From contig NZ_CP010817.1 of the NCBI RefSeq assembly GCF_000833025.1, positions 2,232,001-2,296,000 of the forward strand: DNA of 64,000 nt, given 5' to 3'. A program made the translations under genes and the position numbers. Under the pieces are notes generated by a model. It worked only from the letters and a program-made list of their open reading frames with translations, was not told where the DNA came from and ran no database searches. This stretch comes from Myroides profundi. GTDB lineage: Bacteria; Bacteroidota; Bacteroidia; Flavobacteriales; Flavobacteriaceae. Positions 51,382 through 60,506 of the stretch are shown one piece after another (the first letter of the stretch is position 1; each line of letters begins with the position of its first letter).

Positions 51382-54225
51382 TTACAACTCCCATTTTATT
51401 CCTAACATTCCTTTTACCCCATAGTACTCTACCTGTAATGGACGGTTAGAATCTCCATAGTAATACTCTAGTTTAGAATTTAATAAGTTATTAGCTTCCA
51501 TAAAAACCGTAAAATGCTTATTTATTTTATACGTGATATTCGCATCTAAAGAAGCATAGTCACCATAGTACACATCATCTTTAGCTAAGCCACTTGCACC
51601 GTGTTCTGTGATATACCTTCCTTTAAAGTTATATGCTGCACGAATATTAAAACCTCCTTTTTCATAATATAACTGAGCATTAAAGAGATGTTTAGCTTGT
51701 CGAGGCAATGTTGTGACACCATCACGTGAAGGTATTTTCATCTCCGACTTAGTAAATGTGTAATTCGCCTGTACCCCAAAACCACTTAAGAATCCTGGTA
51801 AGAAATCAAACTTCTTATTACCACTTATTTCTACTCCTAACAACCATGCATTATCTCCATTTCGAGGCTGTGCCATCTCCACCCCCTCTATACCATTATA
51901 AGTACCTTGTTTAGCACTAACAAAAATAGGGTCTGTAATCACTTTATAAAATACCCCTCCTGATATTACATCTAAATCGCCGAAGTAGTGCTCTCCCATT
52001 AAATCAAAGTTATATGCATAAGTAGGATTCACATCTGGATTACCTCCTACGAACTGATTATCTGCCGCTAAATAGGTTCCTCCTGGAGCTAAATAACCAA
52101 AATCTGGTCTAGTAAACGTTCTAGTAAAGGCAAATCTCAAATTCGTATTATCTGTCATTGTGTACTTAAGATGTAACATTGGCAATAGCGATAGATAACT
52201 TTTCGTATCGCTTACTTTCTTAAGTTCTCCTTTTGTTGTTCCTTCTTCTTTCTCGAAAGCGTATCCGTCTATTTTTGTATTTGTATGCGTTGCTCTAAGT
52301 CCCCCTAAGAAAGTAAGTTGACTAGTTAGATCATAAGTAACCATTCCATATACTGAAGAATGTTGCTCTCTAACCTTAAAGTTACGACCTAGTCCTCTAC
52401 CTTCTTCTAATATTTCTGAGTCATTTCTCAGCAGAGATAAATCTCCATTAAAGAAGTGGTTCTTATAGAAGTTTTTCATGCCTTCTTTAGACAGTACTGG
52501 TCCAAAACTATTTCCTATACTTGTATTCATCGCTTTTAGATAATCAGAGCCTCCAGGTTGAGACACTAAATATCCTTTTTCATTTTCTAACACAGGTGTA
52601 CTTCCTGAACCTGACCATCCGTAAAACTCATCTGCAAATACAGCCGAACGTTCTTTATCCACGAACTTAGCTCCGAATTTCCACTTTAAGCCTGCTGTAC
52701 TTTCTACTTGGTAATTTGCAGAAACCACAATATTATCTCTTTCCTTAACTCCTACTTTATACAACTGTAGATTCGTAAACTTCATATTCTTAGGATTATC
52801 TACGAAGGTAGGATCAGCTAAGTAATCAAACACATTGCCTGTGTTTAACACTCCTCCATCTACATCCCAATACGCGCGAATTCCATTACCTCTATCCTCA
52901 AAAAGATCAGGATTAAATGCCACATTATCCTGCGTGTACATCATAGACAGGTAACTATGATTTTTCTTATCTGGGATATTTCCATAGTAGAACTCCGTTC
53001 TATAATGTCCTAAACTCCAATCAAATGTTCCTTTATTTAAGAAATGCTTTCCTCCTAATTCTGCTCCGTAAAAATCAAAGTTCAAATCATTAACGATATT
53101 CTGTAATTCTATACGTCCATTTTGCGTTTGTGGGTTATACTTATCGAAGCGAATACGCCTCTTATAATGCAATTCTTTATCTAATAACTTACCATAATTA
53201 AGACGTACGAATAACTTAGAGTTCTCACTTGCATTATATTCGAATCCTGTATTAACTCCTGTAGTCTGACGTTCTCCTGTATAATCTCTTAATTCTAAAC
53301 GGTACACTCCTTCATCTCCTGATCTCCTTGCTTCATAGTTATCTGTAGCCCAATTTCTATTCCATTGAGAAAGGTTTAATATATAACCCCACTTATCATT
53401 TTTAGAGCGATCTCCCACAGTTAGACTTCCACTATACACTCCTTTATTAGACAGCTGGTTATACCCCATACCTAAAGAGGCATTTAATGTAAAATCCGCT
53501 GGTGCAGTTTTAGTAATAAAATTCACACTTCCTCCTAAGGCATCACCATCTATATCTGGTGTCAGTGCTTTAAACACCTCTACATAACCAATAATATCAG
53601 TAGGAAAAAAGTCAAAGGCCGTTGCTCTACTCGCTCCTTCATCTGCAGCAGCAGGTAATCTGTGACCATTCATCGTAGTAGAGTTCCACTCTGCTGGCAA
53701 TCCTCTTACAGCCACATATCTTCCCTCTCCTTGATCTCTTTCTATAGACACCCCTGGGATACGCTGTACTGTTTCTGCAGCATTTCTATCCGGTAGTTTA
53801 CCGATACCGTCAGAAGCGATTACATTCACTAAGCTAACAGAGTTCTTCTGCATATTAATAGCTTTTGCTTCACTTAGTCGTTTTGTAGAAATCACTACAA
53901 TTTCGTCTAAATTCCCTCCAGAAGTTGCCATTTCAAAACTATACAGCGATTTTGGCTCCACCAAAGTCAAATCTATTGTTTCATACTTATCGCTATATCC
54001 AAAATAACGCATAACAATTTCATATTGCTTCTCTGGCAAATCTGTAAATGTGAAATATCCATCTAAATCAGTAGCTGTTGCCTTGCCCTCTCCGACAACT
54101 TCAACAACAACTCCTGGCAATGCTTCATTGCCATCTAATACTCGTCCTTTTAGCGTTCTGTTTTGCGCTGTTAAAGAAAGACAACCTAGAGTTAAAAATA
54201 GACTTAAGGTAAACTTGTAGTTCAT
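51382..54225 (-). CDS. TonB-dependent receptor with carboxypeptidase-like N-terminal domain
   Basis: 947-aa outer-membrane receptor. Signal peptide (SLFLTLGCLSLTAQ), a CarboxypepD_reg-like domain at about 22-100 (GRVLDGNEALPGVVVEV), plug domain at about 125-235 (DRNAAETVQRIPGVSIERDQ, then GGSVNFITKT), and a 22-strand barrel with the TonB_dep_Rec C-terminus ending KWEL. It has the pattern of the TIGR01782 group. No SusD partner is next to it. It lies at the edge of the phosphonate island and might import a phosphonate-containing molecule, but the terminator separates it from hpn genes. Substrate unknown. Confidence 0.92.
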   Translation of the reverse strand: MNYKFTLSLFLTLGCLSLTAQNRTLKGRVLDGNEALPGVVVEVVGEGKATATDLDGYFTFTDLPEKQYEIVMRYFGYSDKYETIDLTLVEPKSLYSFEMATSGGNLDEIVVISTKRLSEAKAINMQKNSVSLVNVIASDGIGKLPDRNAAETVQRIPGVSIERDQGEGRYVAVRGLPAEWNSTTMNGHRLPAAADEGASRATAFDFFPTDIIGYVEVFKALTPDIDGDALGGSVNFITKTAPADFTLNASLGMGYNQLSNKGVYSGSLTVGDRSKNDKWGYILNLSQWNRNWATDNYEARRSGDEGVYRLELRDYTGERQTTGVNTGFEYNASENSKLFVRLNYGKLLDKELHYKRRIRFDKYNPQTQNGRIELQNIVNDLNFDFYGAELGGKHFLNKGTFDWSLGHYRTEFYYGNIPDKKNHSYLSMMYTQDNVAFNPDLFEDRGNGIRAYWDVDGGVLNTGNVFDYLADPTFVDNPKNMKFTNLQLYKVGVKERDNIVVSANYQVESTAGLKWKFGAKFVDKERSAVFADEFYGWSGSGSTPVLENEKGYLVSQPGGSDYLKAMNTSIGNSFGPVLSKEGMKNFYKNHFFNGDLSLLRNDSEILEEGRGLGRNFKVREQHSSVYGMVTYDLTSQLTFLGGLRATHTNTKIDGYAFEKEEGTTKGELKKVSDTKSYLSLLPMLHLKYTMTDNTNLRFAFTRTFTRPDFGYLAPGGTYLAADNQFVGGNPDVNPTYAYNFDLMGEHYFGDLDVISGGVFYKVITDPIFVSAKQGTYNGIEGVEMAQPRNGDNAWLLGVEISGNKKFDFLPGFLSGFGVQANYTFTKSEMKIPSRDGVTTLPRQAKHLFNAQLYYEKGGFNIRAAYNFKGRYITEHGASGLAKDDVYYGDYASLDANITYKINKHFTVFMEANNLLNSKLEYYYGDSNRPLQVEYYGVKGMLGIKWEL

Positions 54226-54484
54226 AAAGTAGTTTATTATTGATTAAATACTTTACAAAATTGAAACAATATTTTACAAATATTAAAATCTAAGGTTTAA
54301 TAAAACATTACCTATACAAGAAAAAATCGTATCAAAAAAGGCTAAATACATGATATAAAGGTAAAACAAGCTTATATATTAAGTAAATGTTAACACTGAT
54401 CAAAACACAACATATTACTTATAGTAAAAAAACGTAAAAGTTACAAATAGTAAAAAAACAATCGAACTGTGTACATATTATTTA
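54226..54484. other. Intergenic region upstream of TonB receptor
   Basis: Very AT-rich. A 7-of-8 -7 match (CAATTTTG, minus strand, near 54262) may be the receptor promoter. No gene seen. Confidence 0.4.
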
Positions 54485-54619
54485 AGAGTTAAGCTCCTTA
54501 CAGCACAAGAACCTCACATCGCCGAGATATCTGATTTAATAGGGTATAAGAACCCTCGCCACTTCTCCTCTGCTTTTAAGAAGAAGTACGGGGCATCTCC
54601 TAGCCAATGGATGAAGTGA
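54485..54619 (+). pseudogene. Remnant of an AraC-family regulator (C-terminal helix-turn-helix)
   Basis: 44 codons ending in TGA encode LTAQEPHIAEISDLIGYKNP followed by RHFSSAFKKKYGASPSQWMK, the second HTH of an AraC-type protein. Nothing upstream continues it. So only the last ~15% of a regulator is left, probably once controlling a neighbouring gene. Confidence 0.85.
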
Positions 54620-54683
54620 TTATTTTGGTAATAAGCTTTTAAAGCTTAACTTACTTTGAATTATTAATCACACAACTTATACT

Positions 54684-55475
54684 ATGAGAAATGTTCTAAC
54701 TATTCTATCTCTATTTTTAGGAATTAGTGTTAATGCTCAAAGCACAGAAGCTCCTCTAGAAAAAAACGAAAAATGGGCAAACTACACTACTGTTATATAG
54801 AGAACACCTTATGAGAGAAAGACTTATTGGAAAAAAGAATACATGCTAAAAGAAGATAAAGTAACGTCTTATAAGACCTTTTATAACGAAGATCTTAGAG
54901 CTATTACTCAACTTATTTATGATAAGAATGGTAATATCGAGTCTAACTTCAGTTCGATTAAAAAGACTTTATGCATAATTGTAGAATGATGTTATTATAA
55001 AGTGATATAAATATGTGCACTTCGCTTGCACTTCTTAGGGGTTGCTAGGAGTTTCCTAGGGCTTTCCTTGCCCAGAAGGCGTCTTTGTCGAAGAAAAGTG
55101 CAAGAAACCCTCAAGCAATCCCCTAGCAGGTCAGAACGAAATCACCTTTAGTTTAAAATACAACAACAAAGACTTACAAGTAGAGGATGCTTTCTCTAGA
55201 TTCACTTATAATGAAAACAACTTAGTAGAAACTAATTATTCTAAAAAATGGAAAACTTCTAATCAAAAAGAAGGTTGGTTTTACAAGTATGAGTATGATG
55301 TATTAGGAAACATCATACATAAAGAGAAAACAAGTGTTATAAAAGGAGAAACTCAGCTCAATTTGAAACTTTTGAATACGAATATGAATATAATGAGGAC
55401 TATTTATAGACGAAGAAATACTTAGTCGTAAGTGGTAAAATGAGAAGACTATTAGTAGAGCAAGAGATAAAGTAA
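54684..55475 (+). pseudogene. Disrupted gene for a secreted YD-repeat-like protein
   Basis: Begins with ATG and a signal peptide (LTILSLFLGISVNAQS), is cut by TAG at 54798, and continues in the same frame (RTPYERKTYWKKEYML... LIYDKNGNIESNF) to about 54985. After a GC-rich insert it resumes at about 55132 (NEITFSLKYNNKDL ... YKYEYDVLGNIIHKEK). Near 55345 a frameshift moves coding to another frame (FETFEYEYEYNEDYL), with a second TAG, then the terminal TKKYLVVSGK... to TAA at 55475. At least two stops, one shift and one insertion. The original protein resembled periplasmic proteins with Tyr-Asp repeats. No intact homologue in the window. Confidence 0.82.
55010..55130. mobile_element. GC-rich, densely folded insert inside the pseudogene
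   Basis: About 117 bases with roughly 52% G+C in a very AT-rich region. Arms CTTGCACTT (55025-55033) / AAGTGCAAG (55096-55104) and TAGGGGTTGCT (55036-55046) / AGCAATCCCCTA (55114-55125) interlock, the order of an H-type pseudoknot. Smaller hairpins CTAGGA/TCCTAG and GCC/GGC lie between. No transposase frame. Could be a miniature palindromic element or a structured RNA. Exact borders are uncertain. Confidence 0.45.
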
Positions 55476-55477
55476 AA

Positions 55478-55536
55478 AATCTATAGCAAAAGCCTTGTAA
55501 CTTAAAGTATACAAGGCTTGTGCTATAGATTTTGTT
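55478..55536. terminator. Strong long-stem terminator
   Basis: AATCTATAGCA...AGCCTTGTA paired with TACAAGGCT...TGCTATAGATT, over 20 pairs, followed by TTTT; still intact behind the dead gene. Confidence 0.85.
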
Positions 55537-55895
55537 GTTAATAATATCTACAAATGCTTTATTCTCAGGAAATACTTTTGTACATAATTATACAATTATG
55601 TTTTCTATATATGGTTATGAAAAAACAGCATTTACAATAAAGTATAAAGTCTTTTTAATCAATCTAAGATTACAAAATAATTAATTATCTTATAAACAAC
55701 TCTAATACAATAAAAAAACAAAGTCTATTTTTAACATTTCACTAAACTTTTAGATACTTTTTTCCCAAGTATTTAATTGCATTTATTATAAATAAAAGAT
55801 TTTAGTTTTTTATTTATAATATTTTTTTAGTTTTTTAAAAATCAACTAAGTATTATTATCTTGTTTTAAAATAACCATTTAAAAATTAATTAATT
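55537..55895. other. AT-rich leader region
   Basis: About 360 bases with extreme A+T and no frame. Presumably holds the promoter of the 55896 gene; no clear -7 consensus found. Confidence 0.4.
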
Positions 55896-56327
55896 ATGAA
55901 AAAATTATTCGTTTCTGCAATAGTCCTATTAGGAGGAATTGTAGTTTGCAATGCTTCTAATTTAGAAGTTAACTCAATTTTAACTTTTAAAGAATCATCT
56001 TTTTTAGTTCAAAACAACTATATCTTAGTTATAGTTGTTAAAACAAAAACAGGTAGTTTAATTGAAATCAATGGCTATGAATGTGCATTGCGTTATATTG
56101 AGCAAGCTGGTGGCGAGATAGTAGGAACTAAAAATGTACCATCATCAGGACCTACTCCTTTAAGATGTGCTGATTTACCAGGAAGTGATGGAACTTATCC
56201 AGGGTATACAGAACCTGGTTCAGGAGGCGGTGGTGGAACTAGTGGTGGTGGTGGAACTAGTGGTGGTGGTGGAAAACTTATAGATTTTGAGGTCTATGAT
56301 CCAAATAAGGATTACATAATTCGCTAA
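55896..56327 (+). CDS. Small secreted protein with Gly/Ser-rich repeat
   Basis: 143 aa with signal peptide (LFVSAIVLLGGIVVCNAS). A short domain with two cysteines (YECALRY, LRCADLP) precedes a tandem repeat of six residues GGGGTS, encoded by an 18-bp unit present twice plus a partial copy (56222-56275), and an acidic end. The repeat number could vary by slippage. No family recognised; probably cell-surface or secreted. Confidence 0.65.
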   Translation: MKKLFVSAIVLLGGIVVCNASNLEVNSILTFKESSFLVQNNYILVIVVKTKTGSLIEINGYECALRYIEQAGGEIVGTKNVPSSGPTPLRCADLPGSDGTYPGYTEPGSGGGGGTSGGGGTSGGGGKLIDFEVYDPNKDYIIR

Positions 56328-56341
56328 TTAAAATTAGAACT

Positions 56342-56385
56342 AAATATGCTTTGATTCTCAAAGAAACAAAGCATATTTTATTTTG
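56342..56385 (+). terminator. Terminator
   Basis: AAATATGCTTTG / CAAAGCATATTT, 12-bp perfect stem with T-run. Confidence 0.85.
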
Positions 56386-56591
56386 ATTTATTTAATAATA
56401 ATCAAAATAATCTGTGCACCACACCATTCTCCCACTCTCCACATCCCCCAGTAACTCCATATCCCTAAAATATTCCTACTCAGATTGCTTCTTTCAGCAA
56501 GAACATTGCACACATACCTCATTAACTCTGCAGACATCTAAAGTCTATACCTTCTCTTTTTTGCTTAACTTGCTTAACAGAAATATTAATT

Positions 56592-56930
56592 ATGAAAAAC
56601 GATATATTTATTTGTCATAACTGCCCTATGACACGCACTATGGCAACCATAGGCACAAAATGGAAACCTATTATTATTTATGCTATAGGCTTAAAGACAT
56701 TGCGATTTGGAGAAGTATTCGCTCGTGTGGAGATAATCTCTAAAAAGGTACTTACACAGCAGTTAAAAGAGCTAGTAGAAGATAAAATCATTATGCGCCA
56801 AGAATTTGATGAAGTTCCTCTACGAGTAGAATATACTTTAACTGAAAAAGGAATCGAACTCTTAAAAATATTAAACCAGCTTACGCTGTGGAATCAGAAA
56901 TATAATATCCCTGATTATCCACATGAGTAA
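56592..56930 (+). CDS. HxlR-family transcriptional regulator
   Basis: 112-aa winged-helix protein. Typical HxlR signs: CHNCPMTRTMATIGTKWKP at the N-terminus with the redox-relevant Cys near 11, RFGEVFARVEIISKKVLTQQ near 43, and EVPLRVEYTLTEKG near 77. It is convergent with the metallo-hydrolase gene nine bases away and may regulate it. Confidence 0.93.
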   Translation: MKNDIFICHNCPMTRTMATIGTKWKPIIIYAIGLKTLRFGEVFARVEIISKKVLTQQLKELVEDKIIMRQEFDEVPLRVEYTLTEKGIELLKILNQLTLWNQKYNIPDYPHE

Positions 56931-56938
56931 GCATTTTA

Positions 56939-57898
56939 TTATTTAGTTCTACCTATAACGCTGTATGGGACAGGTAGCCACTGATAGCGCTCCCCTACTT
57001 TTCGCATTCTACCAAAACCTGGAAAAGACTGATGTGCTCCTCCGATAAGGTATTCACCCTCCACCATCTTATCATAAAATGCACTGCGGACTCTTTTAGC
57101 TAGTTCTATATCTTCATCAAAATGATTAATCATAAATGGTTCTTCAAATTGTACACTTGCCACATGTACTAAATCTCCCCAAAAGTACATAGAATGCCCA
57201 TTACTACTCAATACAAATACAGTATGTCCTGGCGTGTGTCCTACTGTAGGTAAAACCTCTATATGTGACAGTAGTTCCCTGTTATTATTTTTAAATGTTT
57301 GTATTTGTTTACTATTTGCATAGACTGTTACAACCTTCTGAACATTCTCTACTATTTTTTGTTGTTCTTTCGCTAAACCGCTTCTAGCCTTATCACTATT
57401 CATAGTTTTCATCCAATAATTATATTCTATTTCATTCACGTGAATAGTAGCATTAGGATATACCATTTTATTATCCACCACTAACCCCCCTACGTGATCA
57501 ACATGGATATGCGTAATCAAGATGTCTGTTATCTCTTCAGGTTTTAAACCATATTGTTTTAAAGTATTTACTAGCTTGCCTGCATGATCTCCGAATATCT
57601 GACCTGCACCAGTATCTATCAAGATATTCTTATTGGCATATTGCACTAAATAAGCATTTATACTAACCTCTACGGGGTTAACTAGATAAGCATTCTTAAT
57701 TAAATCACTAGCTTTAACACCTTCTTTTGAATCAAAGAGTTGGTCTACATCGATATCTACGCTACCATCACTTAGTGAGGTGACCTTTACACCTCCAACA
57801 TTAACACTATAGAAAGAATTCTGTGCTATTGATTTAGTTGAGAAGAACATCATTCCTATACCCATAAATAACATCCCTAATCGTCTGTAATTTTTCAT
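56939..57898 (-). CDS. Secreted metallo-beta-lactamase-fold hydrolase
   Basis: 319 aa with N-terminal signal peptide. MBL metal ligands: H130, H132, D134, H135 in THIHVDHVGG, then PTVGHTPGH near 215 and the later HQSFPG near 298. Such MBL-fold enzymes include lactonases (AHL quorum quenching) and other hydrolases, and periplasmic location agrees with AHL lactonase-type proteins such as AiiA relatives; substrate not determinable. Monocistronic. Confidence 0.88.
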   Translation of the reverse strand: MKNYRRLGMLFMGIGMMFFSTKSIAQNSFYSVNVGGVKVTSLSDGSVDIDVDQLFDSKEGVKASDLIKNAYLVNPVEVSINAYLVQYANKNILIDTGAGQIFGDHAGKLVNTLKQYGLKPEEITDILITHIHVDHVGGLVVDNKMVYPNATIHVNEIEYNYWMKTMNSDKARSGLAKEQQKIVENVQKVVTVYANSKQIQTFKNNNRELLSHIEVLPTVGHTPGHTVFVLSSNGHSMYFWGDLVHVASVQFEEPFMINHFDEDIELAKRVRSAFYDKMVEGEYLIGGAHQSFPGFGRMRKVGERYQWLPVPYSVIGRTK

Positions 57899-58049
57899 TG
57901 TTTTTACTATTAAATATTTGTTTGGACAAAACTATCATTTAATAGTTTCAAAAAGAGACCATAAATAGAATAGTGGTTACCTACACATCACCACTTATTT
58001 TACTATCCTATTTACTTTTTCCCTACCTTGCACCTATAAAACCATCCTT

Positions 58050-58916
58050 ATGCTTCAAGGAAATATAGAGACAGCCAATTCTTCATTTATACATGTACAG
58101 ATATACGATCAACAAAACATCTTTGATCATGCCAACTTTGGGCATCCCTATAGACCCACTCGTTCTTCCTTTCTATTTGTCAAAAAAGGAAAACTAAGAA
58201 TAAGAGAACAGATTAATGAATTCGAAATCATAGAGAACTCTATCTTCCTTATTGATGTCAAATACGTATACGAAATCTTAGAGATAAGTCCCGATGCAGA
58301 ACTGAGACTACTTAGCTATGATCGAAATTTCTTAGAAACTGCTTCTTTTAAGCTTCACCGATTAAAAGTATATAGAGATTTAAAAACACAATTACAACGC
58401 AATTTCCACATTAGCAAACAAGAACTAGATATCTTCTGGACCAATGTAGAATCTCTAGGTTATTACCTGGAGCACTTCGACGAAATTGAGTATGGTCAAT
58501 ACATTATAGAAAATTATTTTAATATCATCCTCTATCACCTAGTAAGTGTAGCCACGCCTAGAAGTGAAGATTCTATTAATCAAATGACCTCACAGCAAAA
58601 GATCACGTATAAATTCGTGATGCTAGTCTCTGATTATTACCTAGAGACTAAGTCTGTTCAGTTCTACGCAGATAAACTACAACTCTCTATTAGACACCTA
58701 AGTACAGTCGTTAAAGAAACTTCTGGAAAAACACCTATAGAAATCATTAATGAGTTTATATTTAACGAAGCTAAAGCACAGTTATCCACTACTACTTTGC
58801 CTATCAAACAATTAGCTACTAAACTTCAATTTAGTGATCAGTATGCTTTCGCTCACTTCTTTAAAAAACATCAAGGCACCAGCCCAACTCAGTATAGAAA
58901 GATGTTTAAGTTATAG
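58050..58916 (+). CDS. AraC-family transcriptional regulator
   Basis: 288 aa: N-terminal cupin-type sensor (residues about 15-110) and C-terminal AraC HTH pair (QFYADKLQLSIRHLSTVVKE near 205, then LPIKQLATKLQFSDQYAFAH near 252, ending PTQYRKMFKL). Encoded 91 bases before the TolC gene in the same direction and probably the regulator of the efflux operon. Effector unknown. Confidence 0.9.
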   Translation: MLQGNIETANSSFIHVQIYDQQNIFDHANFGHPYRPTRSSFLFVKKGKLRIREQINEFEIIENSIFLIDVKYVYEILEISPDAELRLLSYDRNFLETASFKLHRLKVYRDLKTQLQRNFHISKQELDIFWTNVESLGYYLEHFDEIEYGQYIIENYFNIILYHLVSVATPRSEDSINQMTSQQKITYKFVMLVSDYYLETKSVQFYADKLQLSIRHLSTVVKETSGKTPIEIINEFIFNEAKAQLSTTTLPIKQLATKLQFSDQYAFAHFFKKHQGTSPTQYRKMFKL

Positions 58917-59007
58917 AATAATACTTTTAAACATCTTTTTTGATATTCTCAATCATTTTATACCATGTACTACTGAGCTAACTTTGTCGGCATAAAGTAC
59001 AAATAAA

Positions 59008-60327
59008 ATGAAAAGAAATATTCACAAATACTTTTGTGGATTAAGCTTACTACTACTCTCATATACTTCAATATATAGCCAAGTAAGCGACCAAACACTT
59101 AGTATAGAACAAGCGGTGAACTTAGCGATGCAAAATCATCAACAATTAAAAGTCACTGCTTTAAACAAAAACATTAGCGAACAACAAACCCAATTAATTA
59201 AACAACAACGCCTTCCTAATCTTGCCTTTACTGCCAATGCTTCTTATATAGGAGATGCGCTTATATTAGACCGAGATTTCAGTAAGGTCATGACCAAGGA
59301 TATGCCTCACTTTGGCAATAGCTATGCAGTACAGGCATCTGAACTACTATTTAAAGGGGGAGCGATTAATAAGAATATAGAACTCGCTGAAATAGGCGAA
59401 CAGCTTGCTTCTCTAGACCTTGTACAAGATCAACAAAGCATTAAGTTCTTAGTTATTTCTAACTACCTAGATGTATATAAACTAATTCATCAAGAGCAAG
59501 TTTATCAAAACAATAAAAGGTTAGCCCAAATCCGCCTTGAGAATGTCAATAGATATTATAAAGAAGGAATGATGACTAGAAATGAAGTAATCAGAGGTGA
59601 GCTAGTTCTTCAGAATATGGATCAAGCCCTATTAAGTGTAGATAATAACCTATCGATTCTAAACTATAATTTAGCGATTGCACTAGGACTGCCGACCTCA
59701 ACTAAAATAACACCTAATGAAGCTCTTGTACACAGACCACTAGAAGGGGATTATAACTATTATCTAGATCTAGCCTATACGCAACATCCTATGATACAAA
59801 GAGTCGAAAAAGGAGTCGAAGCGGCACAAAAAAAGATAGAGATTGCCAATACAGATAAGTATCCTGCTCTAGCTGCAGTAGGTGGGTATAATATGACTAG
59901 ACCTATCACCACAACTAACCCTGTGATGGATATGTATTCTAACGCTTGGCAAGTGGGGGTATCACTAACTTACAATATTGACAACTTATACAAGACACCC
60001 AAAAAAGTCAAACTAGAAAAGCTTCAAAAAGACAAAGCCGAAGAGACATTTACCCTTGTACAACAACAATTAGAAATGGGAGTCAATGCAGCTTATACCA
60101 AATACGATGAGGCTATACAGAATGCTAATCTGCTAAAGAAAAGTCAACAACTCGCACAGGAGAATTACAAAATCATAGAAGCTAAATACCTAAACCAATT
60201 GGCTATACAAGCTGAAATGACAGATGCCACTAATGCAAAATTAGAAGCCGAACTTCAGTACGCCAATGCTGAAATAAACGTATTATACCAATACTATAAC
60301 TTACTGAAGTCAACAGGAACACTTTAA
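59008..60327 (+). CDS. TolC-family outer-membrane efflux protein
   Basis: 439 aa with signal peptide (YFCGLSLLLLSYTSIYSQ). Two TolC/OEP repeats: residues about 30-230 and 240-435 (SIEQAVNLAMQNHQQLK, ANTDKYPALAAVGGYNMT). Forms the trimeric outer-membrane channel of a tripartite pump with the HlyD and MFS genes downstream. A consensus -7 element TAACTTTG lies at 58979-58986. The stop is immediately followed by a repeat block. Confidence 0.93.
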   Translation: MKRNIHKYFCGLSLLLLSYTSIYSQVSDQTLSIEQAVNLAMQNHQQLKVTALNKNISEQQTQLIKQQRLPNLAFTANASYIGDALILDRDFSKVMTKDMPHFGNSYAVQASELLFKGGAINKNIELAEIGEQLASLDLVQDQQSIKFLVISNYLDVYKLIHQEQVYQNNKRLAQIRLENVNRYYKEGMMTRNEVIRGELVLQNMDQALLSVDNNLSILNYNLAIALGLPTSTKITPNEALVHRPLEGDYNYYLDLAYTQHPMIQRVEKGVEAAQKKIEIANTDKYPALAAVGGYNMTRPITTTNPVMDMYSNAWQVGVSLTYNIDNLYKTPKKVKLEKLQKDKAEETFTLVQQQLEMGVNAAYTKYDEAIQNANLLKKSQQLAQENYKIIEAKYLNQLAIQAEMTDATNAKLEAELQYANAEINVLYQYYNLLKSTGTL

Positions 60328-60500
60328 TGCCCTACAGGCAATTAAGAATTAAAAATTAGGAATTAAGAATGGGTGCCTACGGCAGTAAGGAAACGGGGAA
60401 CAGGAACAGGAAACAGGGAAACGGGAACGGGAACAGGAAACGGGGAACAGAAAAACGATTTCACACCTTAACAGTTTCACGATTTCACAAAAAAACAAAA
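60328..60500. repeat. AGGAATTAAGAAT and GGGAACAGG simple repeats
   Basis: First part (60328-60395): GCCCTACAGGC, AATTAAGAATTAAAAATTAG, GAATTAAGAATG, and GCCTACGGCA, the inverse of the block at 33128-33182. Second part (60385-60460): about nine imperfect units of GGRAACRGG. Third part: GATTTCAC / GTTTCAC words as at 40983-41040. Confidence 0.65.
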
Positions 60501-60506
60501 CAAGCA

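Noticed and set aside
55010..55130. Complete insertion sequence in the pseudogene
   Set aside because: Too short for a transposase, and no clear target-site duplication could be seen.
56414..56620. 68-codon plus-strand frame
   Set aside because: No signal, family or promoter; it overlaps the start of the HxlR gene and reads like random AT-rich sequence.
60369..60506. N-terminal extension of the HlyD protein
   Set aside because: The added 46 residues are Gly/Asn/Arg-rich translation of the GGRAAC repeats; a normal start with a basic segment and helix follows at 60507.
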